Source: Bacteroides acidifaciens
GTDB lineage: Bacteria; Bacteroidota; Bacteroidia; Bacteroidales; Bacteroidaceae
Reading direction: 5' to 3'
Assembly: GCF_903181435.1 (NCBI RefSeq)
Contig: NZ_CAEUHO010000001.1
Coordinates: 1,798,001-1,862,000 of the forward strand
Length of the DNA: 64,000 bases
Of this stretch, positions 52,170-60,553 are shown in pieces. Position 1 is the stretch's first letter; each line of letters begins with the position of its first letter. The notes beneath the pieces are model-generated. The model did no database searches, was not told the origin of the DNA, and worked only from the letters and a program-made list of their open reading frames with translations. Both the position numbers and the translations under genes were made by a program.

Positions 52170-52736
52170 TCATTTGTTATTTATTCCTACGAGAAAAAGA
52201 AGCTGCTCTCTATCCTTTAAAAGCTCATAGGTGGCAAGCAGTGTGCTGCCAGTTGTTAATATGTCATCATACACTATTATTTTCTTTTCCTTTATCGGAC
52301 GAAGAAGAAAGAATTCTGGATTCAATCTATCTTTAGTTAGGCACTGGATTGCATTCTCATAGAATGGTATTTTCACCGCCCCCGCAATTTTCGTACAGAT
52401 AGAGGTTGAAAAATGAAAGCCCTCGTTGTGTCTCCGTCGCGGTGTGGTGACTATACACCATCCTTCATATCCCCCTACTATGAAGCGGTGGAGAAACTCA
52501 CACGCTCTCTCTGCAAAGAATGATGCAAGTTCCTCCGACTGTTTAATTTCTGAAAAGCTGGTACCAGTCTTGGAACGGGTGAACTGGGAGATGTAATAGA
52601 TATCACCCTTTTTATGAAGTGATACCTTTTCTTTCAGATCACATAACCGTTCCTGATGAGACCAGCTCTTACATTTCACCGCTTCCGGCTTATCCCAGTC
52701 GTCAATACGACATATCTTTCCCTTTCCTTTCATCAA
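52170..52736 (-). CDS. Phosphoribosyltransferase-domain protein
   Basis: A 188-aa protein with a PRPP-binding motif IIVYDDILTTGSTLLATYELL near the C-terminus and a GYEGWCIVTTPRRRHNEGFHFSTSICTKIAG region before it, similar to ComF-type or nucleobase transferases. It lies 1 bp before the small terminase and overlaps the SDR gene by 35 bp. The substrate is unknown; a nucleotide-salvage or base-modification role is possible. Confidence 0.7.
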   Translation of the reverse strand: MMKGKGKICRIDDWDKPEAVKCKSWSHQERLCDLKEKVSLHKKGDIYYISQFTRSKTGTSFSEIKQSEELASFFAERACEFLHRFIVGGYEGWCIVTTPRRRHNEGFHFSTSICTKIAGAVKIPFYENAIQCLTKDRLNPEFFLLRPIKEKKIIVYDDILTTGSTLLATYELLKDREQLLFLVGINNK

Positions 52737-53490
52737 AGATCTTCTTTACTCCGTCCTCGACAGATGTGTAAGACAAAGGTACTAAATAGATATCCCGGTT
52801 CACCGACTGCTCTAAATTGTCAAAATCCCGTTTTTCATTAATTAGCTCAATTTCAAGCGGTTTGTAGTATCTTACTAAAGAAGCAAAATACATAGTAGTC
52901 ACAGGTTGGACGTTACAAATATTGATAAGTTGCCGGTTACAACCCACCGAATAGATAAGCCCCTCAATGACATCATCTATGTAAGTGAAGCACCGGATAT
53001 TCTGACCACAGTTGTATAATGACACGTTTTCCTTTTCCATCAGGAACCAGAGAAGAGTTCTTTTTCGCGGATTAGGTCCATATACATTATGCAGCCGACA
53101 CCCGGTCGCAGCCTTACAATAGATAGATGCATACTGTTCATCGAAATACTTGCTTATTCCATACATAGAAGTGGTATTCTCCGGATTCGCAGTTGACGAA
53201 CTGGCATACACTAACTTTACATGATATTGATTACATGCATTAGCAACTCGCATGAAAGTATCAATGTTATCTCTCCTGATTTGTTCCAGGTTTCCATTAA
53301 ACACACTGGTTTGCGCCGCCAAATGGAACACACAATCAATCCCCCCATTCTTCAGGAGCTCGCATACTTCCGTAGCTTCAGTACCACACTTTCGATCAAG
53401 TCCTATGACTTCAACACCTCTTTTTGCTAATTCTCGGCAAAGGGCTTTACCAATAAATCCCTCACTGCCGGTTACAACTACTTTCATCAT
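52702..53490 (-). CDS. NAD-dependent epimerase/dehydratase (extended SDR)
   Basis: A 262-aa protein with the Rossmann motif VVTGSEGFIG (about 5-14), the VFHLAAQTSVFNG stretch and the catalytic YxxxK in MYGISKYFDE with Ser in YASSST. It resembles nucleotide-sugar 4-epimerases but is short for that family (usually over 300 aa). The start at MMKVVVTG (53490) is chosen; the frame upstream to 53583 is not SDR-like. It may change a nucleotide sugar for surface or DNA modification. Unusual beside terminase genes. Confidence 0.75.
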   Translation of the reverse strand: MMKVVVTGSEGFIGKALCRELAKRGVEVIGLDRKCGTEATEVCELLKNGGIDCVFHLAAQTSVFNGNLEQIRRDNIDTFMRVANACNQYHVKLVYASSSTANPENTTSMYGISKYFDEQYASIYCKAATGCRLHNVYGPNPRKRTLLWFLMEKENVSLYNCGQNIRCFTYIDDVIEGLIYSVGCNRQLINICNVQPVTTMYFASLVRYYKPLEIELINEKRDFDNLEQSVNRDIYLVPLSYTSVEDGVKKIFDERKGKDMSY

Positions 53491-53545
53491 CACAAAAATA
53501 AAAGGATGTATCAGATAACCGATACACCCAGATTCAACATCAAAA

Positions 53546-54103
53546 TTACTTATACCAACGTCCACCATAATATCTGCATACAAAATAATCCCCCATACTC
53601 GTTATTTGGACTTTTTCATCAACGCATATACGACACATACAAATCTTGTGATACCCGTCTGATTCAGGTTCCTGGATTCTATCATATTCCCAAAATGATA
53701 ATTTCCCTTTAGCCGGTATCGGTTCTGGAAATAATATAGGATTAGCTAGCACCCAGTTATAAATAGGATTTTCATAATAGCCTTTACTATCATCGGATTT
53801 CTCTGCCCATTTAGAAGGATGATTGATAGAGCATCCAATTATTTCTACACTTCCAATGATAGCAGAATTGACAATGCCCTCTGCACATATTATTTTTCGT
53901 TGAAACTCAACAGGCAGACTATCCCATTGAGTTTTTGTAAATACACTATTGGGATTTCTCATTTCTACAGGTTTTCCACTTGCATGGATTAACACTCTAT
54001 GTCCTATGTATTTCCATGGACACGCCCAAGTACGGTTCTCAATATCTTTGATACCGTGGATTATCAAAGAGGCCCACGGCTGTTTTATTGTTATTGCTTT
54101 CAT
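53546..54103 (-). CDS. ASCH-domain protein with Cys-rich C-terminus
   Basis: A 185-aa protein. The N-terminal ASCH domain (KAITIKQPWASLIIHGIKDIENRTWACPW, then HRVLIHASG) is an RNA- or nucleotide-binding fold related to PUA. The C-terminal part has Cys in ICMCRICVDEKV and FVCRYYGG that could bind Zn. Common in phages as an early gene; role unclear. Confidence 0.8.
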   Translation of the reverse strand: MKAITIKQPWASLIIHGIKDIENRTWACPWKYIGHRVLIHASGKPVEMRNPNSVFTKTQWDSLPVEFQRKIICAEGIVNSAIIGSVEIIGCSINHPSKWAEKSDDSKGYYENPIYNWVLANPILFPEPIPAKGKLSFWEYDRIQEPESDGYHKICMCRICVDEKVQITSMGDYFVCRYYGGRWYK

Positions 54104-54152
54104 TGTTCCAAACTTTTTTTGTTGCTACTTGTTTAATTAAAAAATAGATTAT

Positions 54153-54326
54153 ATGAAAACTAAATTACTACTTACGTTATTCTGTATATCATTATGCCTT
54201 AACATTACTTCATGTATGTCGGTGAGGGTTCACCCACATAAGGATAAAACAATTCCTCCAGGACAAATAAAGAAAGTAACAGGCAGTAAGTCTGCGAGAT
54301 ATTATACTCCGGGGCACAATAAGTAG
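54153..54326 (+). CDS. 57-aa lipoprotein, plus-strand orphan gene
   Basis: ATG 54153 to TAG 54326. The protein has a signal peptide with lipobox NITSC (Cys21) and then HPHKDKTIPPGQIKKVTGSK followed by SARYYTPGHNK. This PPGQxKKxxGxKSAxxYxPGHxK pattern is a small Bacteroidetes lipoprotein family, sometimes labelled quinol oxidase subunit 4 without evidence. It runs against all neighbours, from a 49-bp divergent gap with the ASCH gene. It is probably a lysogenic cargo gene. Confidence 0.65.
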   Translation: MKTKLLLTLFCISLCLNITSCMSVRVHPHKDKTIPPGQIKKVTGSKSARYYTPGHNK

Positions 54327-54352
54327 AATCGTTATTATTTCTGTTTTGAGGG

Positions 54353-54934
54353 TTAATTCCACTTGGTTACTGTTGAAAAGTCACAAGGGGAATTGAATCT
54401 ATTAGTTAATATGTATGCCGCCTTGTACTGGTTCCTCAAAGTATCACCGTGGAATACGATACCGGATATTCCCCTGACAGCCAGATTAAATAAAAGGAAA
54501 GGTACTGTTTTGTCTGACAACTCACCGCATACAATCAAATGGTCGTTAGGCTTGTAATCTAAGAAACTAATACTATTCCGGTGATTGTACCAATTTGAAA
54601 TGAGCATTCCGCCTGTTCCGGCTGTTGGCTCATAGGTTACGCCCGTATCAGAACCTAATAATTTAGAAACCAAAGTTGAAATACATTTAGGAGTGAAATC
54701 CTGCTTGTTGTTCTTTCGGTCAGCATGTTCATCTTCAAAGTATTCATGGAACCAATCATAACTGACATCACATTTGAAGTAGTCCAAAAAGTCTTTGAAT
54801 ACCTTTGTCCGTTCTTTTTCCTCTCCAAACAAAAGACTCATTATCCGTTCCGGTGCCTGATAACTGTCTGTTATTCCCAACATTCCATTTATGTCAGATA
54901 ATATATTTCTCATGGGATAATTTAATTTCGTCAT
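54353..54934 (-). CDS. N6-DNA-methylase-fold protein lacking the catalytic motif
   Basis: A 193-aa protein. It shows the HsdM/N6-methylase stretch DFTPKCISTLVSKLL, the SAM-binding motif YEPTAGTGGMLI and the following GELSDKTVPFLLFNLAVRGISG, but it ends (FHGDTLRN...) before an NPPY/F catalytic motif. So it binds SAM or is a regulatory or anti-restriction relic. Start MTKLNYPMRN (54934) overlaps the recombinase gene by 41 bp; Met at 54913 is an alternative. Confidence 0.7.
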   Translation of the reverse strand: MTKLNYPMRNILSDINGMLGITDSYQAPERIMSLLFGEEKERTKVFKDFLDYFKCDVSYDWFHEYFEDEHADRKNNKQDFTPKCISTLVSKLLGSDTGVTYEPTAGTGGMLISNWYNHRNSISFLDYKPNDHLIVCGELSDKTVPFLLFNLAVRGISGIVFHGDTLRNQYKAAYILTNRFNSPCDFSTVTKWN

Positions 54935-55913
54935 TGGTTGATTGTGCATAGATAGTAGTTGTCTCAATGCTCTCATGACCTAGCATCTTCTGTACCTGTT
55001 CTATTGGCATTCCTCGTTTTAGGGCTGTAGTTGCCGCTGTTCTCCTAAGTCTATGTGGATGTACATTGGATATACCCGCCTTTTTCCCTAGATTCCTTAG
55101 CATGATTTCAACTGCTCCCTTGGATATCCGGGATAGTTTATTCATATCTTTTATCTGCTGGCACATTCCCTCATAATCAGATAAAAATAGGGCTTCTAAA
55201 TCATCTGTTCTTGAATCAACATATTCCTGAAGAGCTATTTTACAGCGAGCAGACAAGTAAACAGTTCGATACTTACGCCCTTTTCCAAGTACATCAATCT
55301 GCCCATTTTGCCAATCTACATCACCGAGATTCACATTTACCATTTCGGATACGCGACAGCCGGTGGAAAACAAGAATTCGATTATAGCCTTATTCCTTTT
55401 TGTCCTAGCCAAAGACCTTAATTTCTCCATATCATCCTCACTTAATGGCTTCTTCAATTTCTTCACTTGTCGCACTCCCTTGATTCTAAGCATTGGATTC
55501 CTATCAAGTACACCTTCTTCTGTGCACCAAGTAAAGAAGCTGCTCAAAGTTCTTCGAATGTTGTTAAGAGTATTATCACTACATTTATTAATCTTCTTAT
55601 AGGCTAAATAGACACGGACATCATCGGTAACGATTTCCTTGATATGTTTTCCTACTTGTATGATAAACGCTCTTAATATGATACGATAGTAATCTAATGA
55701 ACTTTGGCATAATCCTTCCACAGCTTTAGCTATGAAAAATCGGTTTATGATCTGCATATCGGAATTATCATAAACTACAACAGAAGTTTCTTTTGCCGTA
55801 ATCTCATAATTTCTCAAACAAAATGATATGGAATCAATTACGGTTGAGATTTCCTCATTGGAGATTTTACCAAATAAGGTATTACGTATTTCAGTTAAAA
55901 TATATTCTTTCAT
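54894..55913 (-). CDS. Second tyrosine recombinase, XerC/D-like
   Basis: A 339-aa protein with the core-binding domain (about 60-150) and a complete catalytic set: Arg in STGCRVSEMVNV, Lys in VLGKGRKYR, HRLRRTAATTAL (His, Arg), LGHESIETTTIY (His, nucleophile Tyr). Unlike the integrase at 21346 it keeps the first Arg. Located among early genes, it could invert or excise DNA, resolve multimers or assist excision. No inverted sites were identified beside it. Confidence 0.88.
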   Translation of the reverse strand: MKEYILTEIRNTLFGKISNEEISTVIDSISFCLRNYEITAKETSVVVYDNSDMQIINRFFIAKAVEGLCQSSLDYYRIILRAFIIQVGKHIKEIVTDDVRVYLAYKKINKCSDNTLNNIRRTLSSFFTWCTEEGVLDRNPMLRIKGVRQVKKLKKPLSEDDMEKLRSLARTKRNKAIIEFLFSTGCRVSEMVNVNLGDVDWQNGQIDVLGKGRKYRTVYLSARCKIALQEYVDSRTDDLEALFLSDYEGMCQQIKDMNKLSRISKGAVEIMLRNLGKKAGISNVHPHRLRRTAATTALKRGMPIEQVQKMLGHESIETTTIYAQSTNDEIKLSHEKYII

Positions 55914-55931
55914 TTAATTTCTTTCTTGTAA

Positions 55932-56159
55932 TTAAAAAATAACCTTTGTAAATTCATATGAACTAAGTGCATTCTCTAAACTATCAAAAGAGTCAAATTC
56001 TCTTTTAATACGTCCAAACTGATATGAATATACTTCTTCACCTCGTTTACGCTCCATGCTAATAATATATCTGAAACCATCTTCCCGTATAACTGTAACA
56101 GGATAACCTTCTGTTATACTATCAACTATTTTTTGTCCGTTTAATGTCACTTTATTCAT
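55932..56159 (-). CDS. Hypothetical protein, 75 aa
   Basis: No family recognised. Short beta-rich protein (NGQKIVDSITEGYPVTVIREDGFRYIISMERKRGEEVYSYQFGRIKREFDS). Situated 18 bp before the recombinase. Confidence 0.5.
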   Translation of the reverse strand: MNKVTLNGQKIVDSITEGYPVTVIREDGFRYIISMERKRGEEVYSYQFGRIKREFDSFDSLENALSSYEFTKVIF

Positions 56160-56313
56160 ACTATTCTATGTATTATTGATATATTTATTTGACTTTTAGT
56201 TCTTTACATCTATAAAGGTAATCGTTATTGACAAGTTTTACAAACAGAAACTTCGCCTTTTTAACGCCATTTTACCCAGTCTTTTTCTTCAATAATTCAA
56301 GTATGTTTTCATA

Positions 56314-56862
56314 TTACGTAAATAAACTAAGTTGGGTTGTAAATTCGGGTTTATAAATTCTAAACTTACGGCTAAAGAAAGTCTCAAAGGCTGTTACAAT
56401 TTCAGAGATGGTATTATCAGTAATGCCTAACAACTTGTCATCGGCAACTATAAGGGACAAAGCCTTGTCAAGAGTCATCCTCTTCTCAATAAACAGGGAA
56501 TATACCAAATATCTATGAGTGTATTCTCCTGCCTTGAGTGACGCTACTTCTTCAGGTGTAGCCTTTCTCTTGTATAGCACTTTGTACCAGTGCGTTTCAG
56601 CAGTACGAGCACGCTTTTGTCTCGGTAACAAGTCATAAAACACAGCTATTTCATTCTTCTTAATAGACTTGTGTTTTTTACGAACTCCATACATTACGTA
56701 GGGAATATCCCAATCTGGATGGGTTCTTCGATATTCAAGCTCTTTCTCCCGGTCAATAAGGTCTTGCTCAAAGTCTTGTTTCATCAACCATTCTTTGAAC
56801 CAGGCAGCAAGTGCTTCTTCTCGATCATAATAATCTTTTCCATTTACACATATGGGAATCAT
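56314..56862 (-). CDS. Hypothetical early protein, 182 aa
   Basis: No family recognised. Basic, helical (WFKEWLMKQDFEQDLIDREKELEYRRTHPDWDIPYVMYGVRKKHKSIKKNEIAVFYDLLPRQKRARTAETHWYKVLYKRKATPEEV). Overlaps the PAPS-reductase-like gene by 4 bp, suggesting the two act together. Often seen next to such genes in Bacteroides phages (from memory, not checked). Confidence 0.55.
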   Translation of the reverse strand: MIPICVNGKDYYDREEALAAWFKEWLMKQDFEQDLIDREKELEYRRTHPDWDIPYVMYGVRKKHKSIKKNEIAVFYDLLPRQKRARTAETHWYKVLYKRKATPEEVASLKAGEYTHRYLVYSLFIEKRMTLDKALSLIVADDKLLGITDNTISEIVTAFETFFSRKFRIYKPEFTTQLSLFT

Positions 56863-57581
56863 AATAACCCTTTTTGTTGCATTTCACGTTTAAATCTTTC
56901 CTCTAAATCAAAAATGTTTTCTCCACTATTACGCCGATAAGGTCTATCAGTATTTAACTGAAGTTCTTTCAACTTTTTCCAATACCATGGAAGATACAAA
57001 TACATATTCTTCAACTCCTTCAAGTTCTTATTTCCACAACACCAGCAGCTCACACGATCAAGTAGCTCATATAGCCTTACTCCATCCTCATGCCAAACAA
57101 AGCCTTTTGTGTAACAATACTGGAGTGCATCTGCTTCAGTAATGCCCCAATCACGAAGTGGTAAAACCCGATTGGGTCGTTTTTCCTTTTCAAAGCGATG
57201 GGTCTCATCGGCAGCAATACCGACATAATCAATTCCGTCTTTTGTGTGAGTTTTCAATGCACGAAGTTTTTCACTCGTTCCCCACCGACATGTTCCCCCA
57301 CACCAACTATATCCTTTTTTATGGATAATATTGGTCCCTCTTTTCTTAACCGGCCTTTCAAACATTGTCCAAAGAAAAGGTTGCTCCGGATGTAGTTCTG
57401 TATATTTAATGCCAAGTTTTTTAAGAATTGGAAGAACAGCATCACGAGTGTTATAGATTGCCTGAAATTCCATACCTGTATCATAGAAAACGACTTCATC
57501 CAACTGATATCCTTTATCTATTAGCATGAAAAGCATTGCCAAGGAATCCTTTCCAAAGCTGACTGAAGCATAATATTTCAT
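56859..57581 (-). CDS. PAPS-reductase-family (PP-loop) protein
   Basis: ATP-pyrophosphatase-type enzyme of the PAPS reductase/DndC superfamily, 240 aa. PP-loop SFGKDSLAM near residues 8-16; Cys in GYSWCGGTCRWGTSEKLR and CWCCGNKNLKEL could bind metal or a cluster. Phage members are thought to act in nucleic-acid sulfuration or adenylation chemistry. The substrate is not known, but it is a candidate DNA- or tRNA-modification enzyme. Confidence 0.8.
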   Translation of the reverse strand: MKYYASVSFGKDSLAMLFMLIDKGYQLDEVVFYDTGMEFQAIYNTRDAVLPILKKLGIKYTELHPEQPFLWTMFERPVKKRGTNIIHKKGYSWCGGTCRWGTSEKLRALKTHTKDGIDYVGIAADETHRFEKEKRPNRVLPLRDWGITEADALQYCYTKGFVWHEDGVRLYELLDRVSCWCCGNKNLKELKNMYLYLPWYWKKLKELQLNTDRPYRRNSGENIFDLEERFKREMQQKGLL

Positions 57582-57602
57582 ACAAAAAATTTAATAGACA
57601 AG

Positions 57603-57929
57603 TCACTTTTTCTTCTTTGCCCTCTGATTATTAATCTGTGACATACACATACGGCACCAGGAAGTCAACAAATGATATTCCTTACCTTTTCTCACCACTA
57701 TACGATTGTAGAACCGGTTCAAGTAGAAGTAATTTCCGCAATGGGTACATCTTTTCATTTCACGTCCTGAATCATCTATAATCCGATTACGCGGCTTACG
57801 ACGAATTAGAGTACAACTTTTACACTTCTCATCAGTTTCGCGGTGCCGCCGGCAATGTGATAAGGATTTTGCTCCACATTTAGCAAACACCTTACAATCT
57901 CTACGAGGTATTGATTGACACACATTCAT
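57603..57929 (-). CDS. Small Cys-rich zinc-finger-like protein
   Basis: A 108-aa protein with several Cys pairs (CKSC, CTHCGNYF, CRMCMSQ) and many Arg/Lys residues, suggesting Zn binding and nucleic-acid contact. Overlaps its upstream neighbour by 4 bp. Confidence 0.6.
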   Translation of the reverse strand: MNVCQSIPRRDCKVFAKCGAKSLSHCRRHRETDEKCKSCTLIRRKPRNRIIDDSGREMKRCTHCGNYFYLNRFYNRIVVRKGKEYHLLTSWCRMCMSQINNQRAKKKK

Positions 57930-58390
57930 GGCTTCCTCGCATTCAAGAATTTATTTACTACACGAGAAAGTACATCCTCATTCTCCGGCATCAGCCATTC
58001 TTTTGCAACGTTCCAAGCAATACTCATAGCAGGATTGAAGTTATCCTTCCTGACAGTGTGATGAGACAAACGTCCTTCAGTGGGCTTCAAACCCTTATCA
58101 TGTAAGATACACAGTCCATTCTCGAAAAAAGCACAATACTCCTTACCAGCAACGGGCTGAATCATCGGAATAGCAATATTAATAACCCCTAAGAATATAC
58201 CAGCAGCCCAGTTCGTCAGCGCTAACCTGTCGGCATAACCTGCATCAATAATTCGTTCAATATCATCAGGAGTACCTAAACATGGCGTATGACATTGTTG
58301 TTTACAAACACTGCATGAGCATTGTACAGGTACACGACCTGAAGCCCTCATTACCCTTTGTAATGAGGTTTCTTTTGATAATTCTCTCAT
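57926..58390 (-). CDS. Cys-cluster protein, YkgJ-like
   Basis: A 154-aa protein with the cluster CSCSVCKQQCHTPCLGTPDDIERIIDAGYADRL and further Cys in YCAFFENGLCILHDKGLKP. This resembles YkgJ-type Fe/Zn Cys-cluster domains. Role unknown. Confidence 0.6.
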   Translation of the reverse strand: MRELSKETSLQRVMRASGRVPVQCSCSVCKQQCHTPCLGTPDDIERIIDAGYADRLALTNWAAGIFLGVINIAIPMIQPVAGKEYCAFFENGLCILHDKGLKPTEGRLSHHTVRKDNFNPAMSIAWNVAKEWLMPENEDVLSRVVNKFLNARKP

Positions 58391-58438
58391 AGTAAATTAT
58401 TTGAGATACTACAGATTATTAAACATCGCCCCACAGCT

Positions 58439-59065
58439 TTACTGCAAGGTCATAATTTTTTTAGCCTCTTTTACTGCTTTATTGGCATAAGCCATAGCGT
58501 ATGTATGCTCGCGTCGGTACTTACCGGACTTCAATCCTTCGTGATATTCTTTTGCTTGTTCCAACTTATGTTCGTAGAAATCTATACTTTCCGGCATGGA
58601 CAAGTTTATCGTATTAGCCCTTTTTTCCCAATACTTCGCAACTCTTTCATGTTCGGCAGCCTTATCGCTAAACTCAACGCTTTTCCCCATGTTATTCCAG
58701 GCATCATCTATCATTTTGCGATGTCCTCGTTCGCTATGGTGTCCAACTTTGATAGGCTCACCCAAAGAAAGGAAATCGCGATGTTTATTTGATTTCTGAA
58801 AATACTCATTGCTTTTTTGTACTGCCGATGACGCCCATTCATGCCTGCGTTCCGCTCTTTGCTTAGCCCATTCTTGAACATTAAAGCCGTCAGCTCTAAC
58901 GATGGAATAATAGTAAAACCCATCTTTTTCGAAGATTAGGTTAAATACTATACTTTCGTTCTCCTTACCATACTTGGTGGTAACTTCAATAGTTTCACCT
59001 TTTTCGTGCTTCTCATCACACTTTGCCAAAAATACATTTGGCGCAAATTTGTAATACGTGTTCAT
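58439..59065 (-). CDS. DUF3560 domain protein
   Basis: A 208-aa, strongly helical, basic protein; the HSERGHRKMIDDAWNNMGKSVEFSDKAAEHERVAKYWEKRAN stretch is the DUF3560 pattern, common in phages and plasmids. N-terminal beta part with KDGFYYYSIVRADGFN. Function unknown. Confidence 0.7.
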   Translation of the reverse strand: MNTYYKFAPNVFLAKCDEKHEKGETIEVTTKYGKENESIVFNLIFEKDGFYYYSIVRADGFNVQEWAKQRAERRHEWASSAVQKSNEYFQKSNKHRDFLSLGEPIKVGHHSERGHRKMIDDAWNNMGKSVEFSDKAAEHERVAKYWEKRANTINLSMPESIDFYEHKLEQAKEYHEGLKSGKYRREHTYAMAYANKAVKEAKKIMTLQ

Positions 59066-59113
59066 TTTCTAAATTAAATTGGTTTGACTTATATGAAAAA
59101 TGAGAAACCACAG

Positions 59114-59689
59114 CTACTTAGCCGTGGTTTCATCATTAAATAACTTTGGTTGACTGGGTTGAACCAAATCATCGAATAAACCAGGAACACGAGGTTGTAA
59201 CGCCTTGTATTCTTCCTGAAAGAATTCTTCTTTGGTTCTCCCATGTTTTTTCCCCTTTCGTGTATGTACATCGAAAGTGTAATCTGGAATAGGAATAGGG
59301 TAACGCCTGACATCATTTATCCACTTTTCTATATCAATATCCTTTCTATCATAGATGAAGTTTTGCAAATGATCCGCATCACGATTCTTTCTACATTCAC
59401 AAAGGAGAATAACAGCTTTACTGACAAATATCCTCCCTTTGGGTTCAGTAGCAGTCTTGTTTACCAGCTCATGCCCCTGCCACAATGCTTCTATCTCTTT
59501 AGTAATGATTCCATAGCAATCTTCAGCACTAATGGTAAACAGACGCTTCCACACATAGTCGCGGTACCCACTCGCCCAAAGTTCCAATGCAAAAAAGCCG
59601 GCTACCCCGGTGTCGGCTCGCCTAATGGCTTTCTGCATTGCAGAACTCACCTCAAAGAAATCATATCCGCAAACTGTTCTTATAATCAT
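59114..59689 (-). CDS. Protein resembling the RarA/clamp-loader C-terminal domain
   Basis: A 191-aa protein without an ATPase domain. YDFFEVSSAMQKAIRRADTGVAGFFALELWASGYRDYVWKRLFTISAEDCYGII parallels host RarA [26 protein letters not shown]...ARRLVISASEDIGLA in this same window (8835-10106), the tetramerisation part. It could compete with host RarA/DnaX or act as a collar. An ORF at 59089-59316 overlaps it in another frame and is disregarded. Confidence 0.6.
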   Translation of the reverse strand: MIIRTVCGYDFFEVSSAMQKAIRRADTGVAGFFALELWASGYRDYVWKRLFTISAEDCYGIITKEIEALWQGHELVNKTATEPKGRIFVSKAVILLCECRKNRDADHLQNFIYDRKDIDIEKWINDVRRYPIPIPDYTFDVHTRKGKKHGRTKEEFFQEEYKALQPRVPGLFDDLVQPSQPKLFNDETTAK

Positions 59690-59800
59690 AATTCTAATTT
59701 AATGGTTTGACTTTTAGTTTATTACATCAGTAAAATTAGCTAAAAAAGGCGAATATGACAAACAGAATGGACACCATTTAAACGCCTTTTTTACAGACTA

Positions 59801-60553
59801 TTAGAATTTGAATTTGCATGATATATTATATTGAACGAGCTGCTTTGTTTTGTCTTTCCCATTAGTGGTTGCACTCTTTAGCAAAATACTATCACCAAAA
59901 TTCTTTTTGATAAAGAGGATAGATTTACGTTCCTCTTCCTGATTCCTTATAGAAGCAAGCCCACCAGCGTTTACAAAAGTGTTCTTTTGCTCAAAATTAT
60001 ACCGCAAATCGGTTAAAACCTTACGTTCTTTGTACTTCATGTAACAAGAAATCCAAAAATCTTCTTTCAAACGTATTTCCTCATTCCACCAAGTGTTTTT
60101 GTTATAGATTACTCCATAACTGCAACCGGTTATCATTTTCGAAAGAGAAAGAAAAGCGGATTCATCATACATTACCGGCGATATCCGAGCGGTGAAGCCA
60201 AACAGATGTACATCCATCATACTGGCTATCTCAAATAATGACTGAATGATATTAGTTATCTTATCTTTATCCTTTATCCGGCTAGGTTCTCCTTTTTCCA
60301 CATAAATAGGTTTGCAGGCATGGACATCATCATCAAGCATGAAAAGTTCTCCAAAATGCTTTGCCATCCAATTACGTTTCGGGATGAGGCCCATAACGTC
60401 GTCAGGATGAGTAACAATTTCACATTCCGGGTTAAATTGCTGATATAAGTCAGCTTGACTTTCAGCAACGCAAATGATAGGATCGTTCACCAACTTTTTA
60501 GCGAACACCCGGTCATGGCGTTTATGACTTGGTATTACTATCTTGCAGGGCAT
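59801..60553 (-). CDS. TET/JBP-associated-type glycosyltransferase candidate
   Basis: A 250-aa protein of the GT-A look: VIPSHKRHDRV at the N-terminus, ICVAESQADLYQQF, then MGLIPKRNWMAKHFGELFMLDDDVHACKPIYV with a DDD motif (74-76) for metal and nucleotide-sugar binding, then KMITGCSYGVIYNKNTWWNEEIRLKEDFWISCYMKYKERKVLTDLRYNF. This order (PSHKR, RN, LDDD, DFW) is that of the TAGT glycosyltransferases that decorate modified bases in phages and trypanosomes. Overlap of 32 bp with the ParB-like gene. Family call from memory. Confidence 0.65.
   Translation of the reverse strand: MPCKIVIPSHKRHDRVFAKKLVNDPIICVAESQADLYQQFNPECEIVTHPDDVMGLIPKRNWMAKHFGELFMLDDDVHACKPIYVEKGEPSRIKDKDKITNIIQSLFEIASMMDVHLFGFTARISPVMYDESAFLSLSKMITGCSYGVIYNKNTWWNEEIRLKEDFWISCYMKYKERKVLTDLRYNFEQKNTFVNAGGLASIRNQEEERKSILFIKKNFGDSILLKSATTNGKDKTKQLVQYNISCKFKF

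Noticed and set aside
59089..59316. 75-aa ORF overlapping the RarA-C-like gene
   Set aside because: Out-of-frame reading of the C-terminal part of the 191-aa gene.
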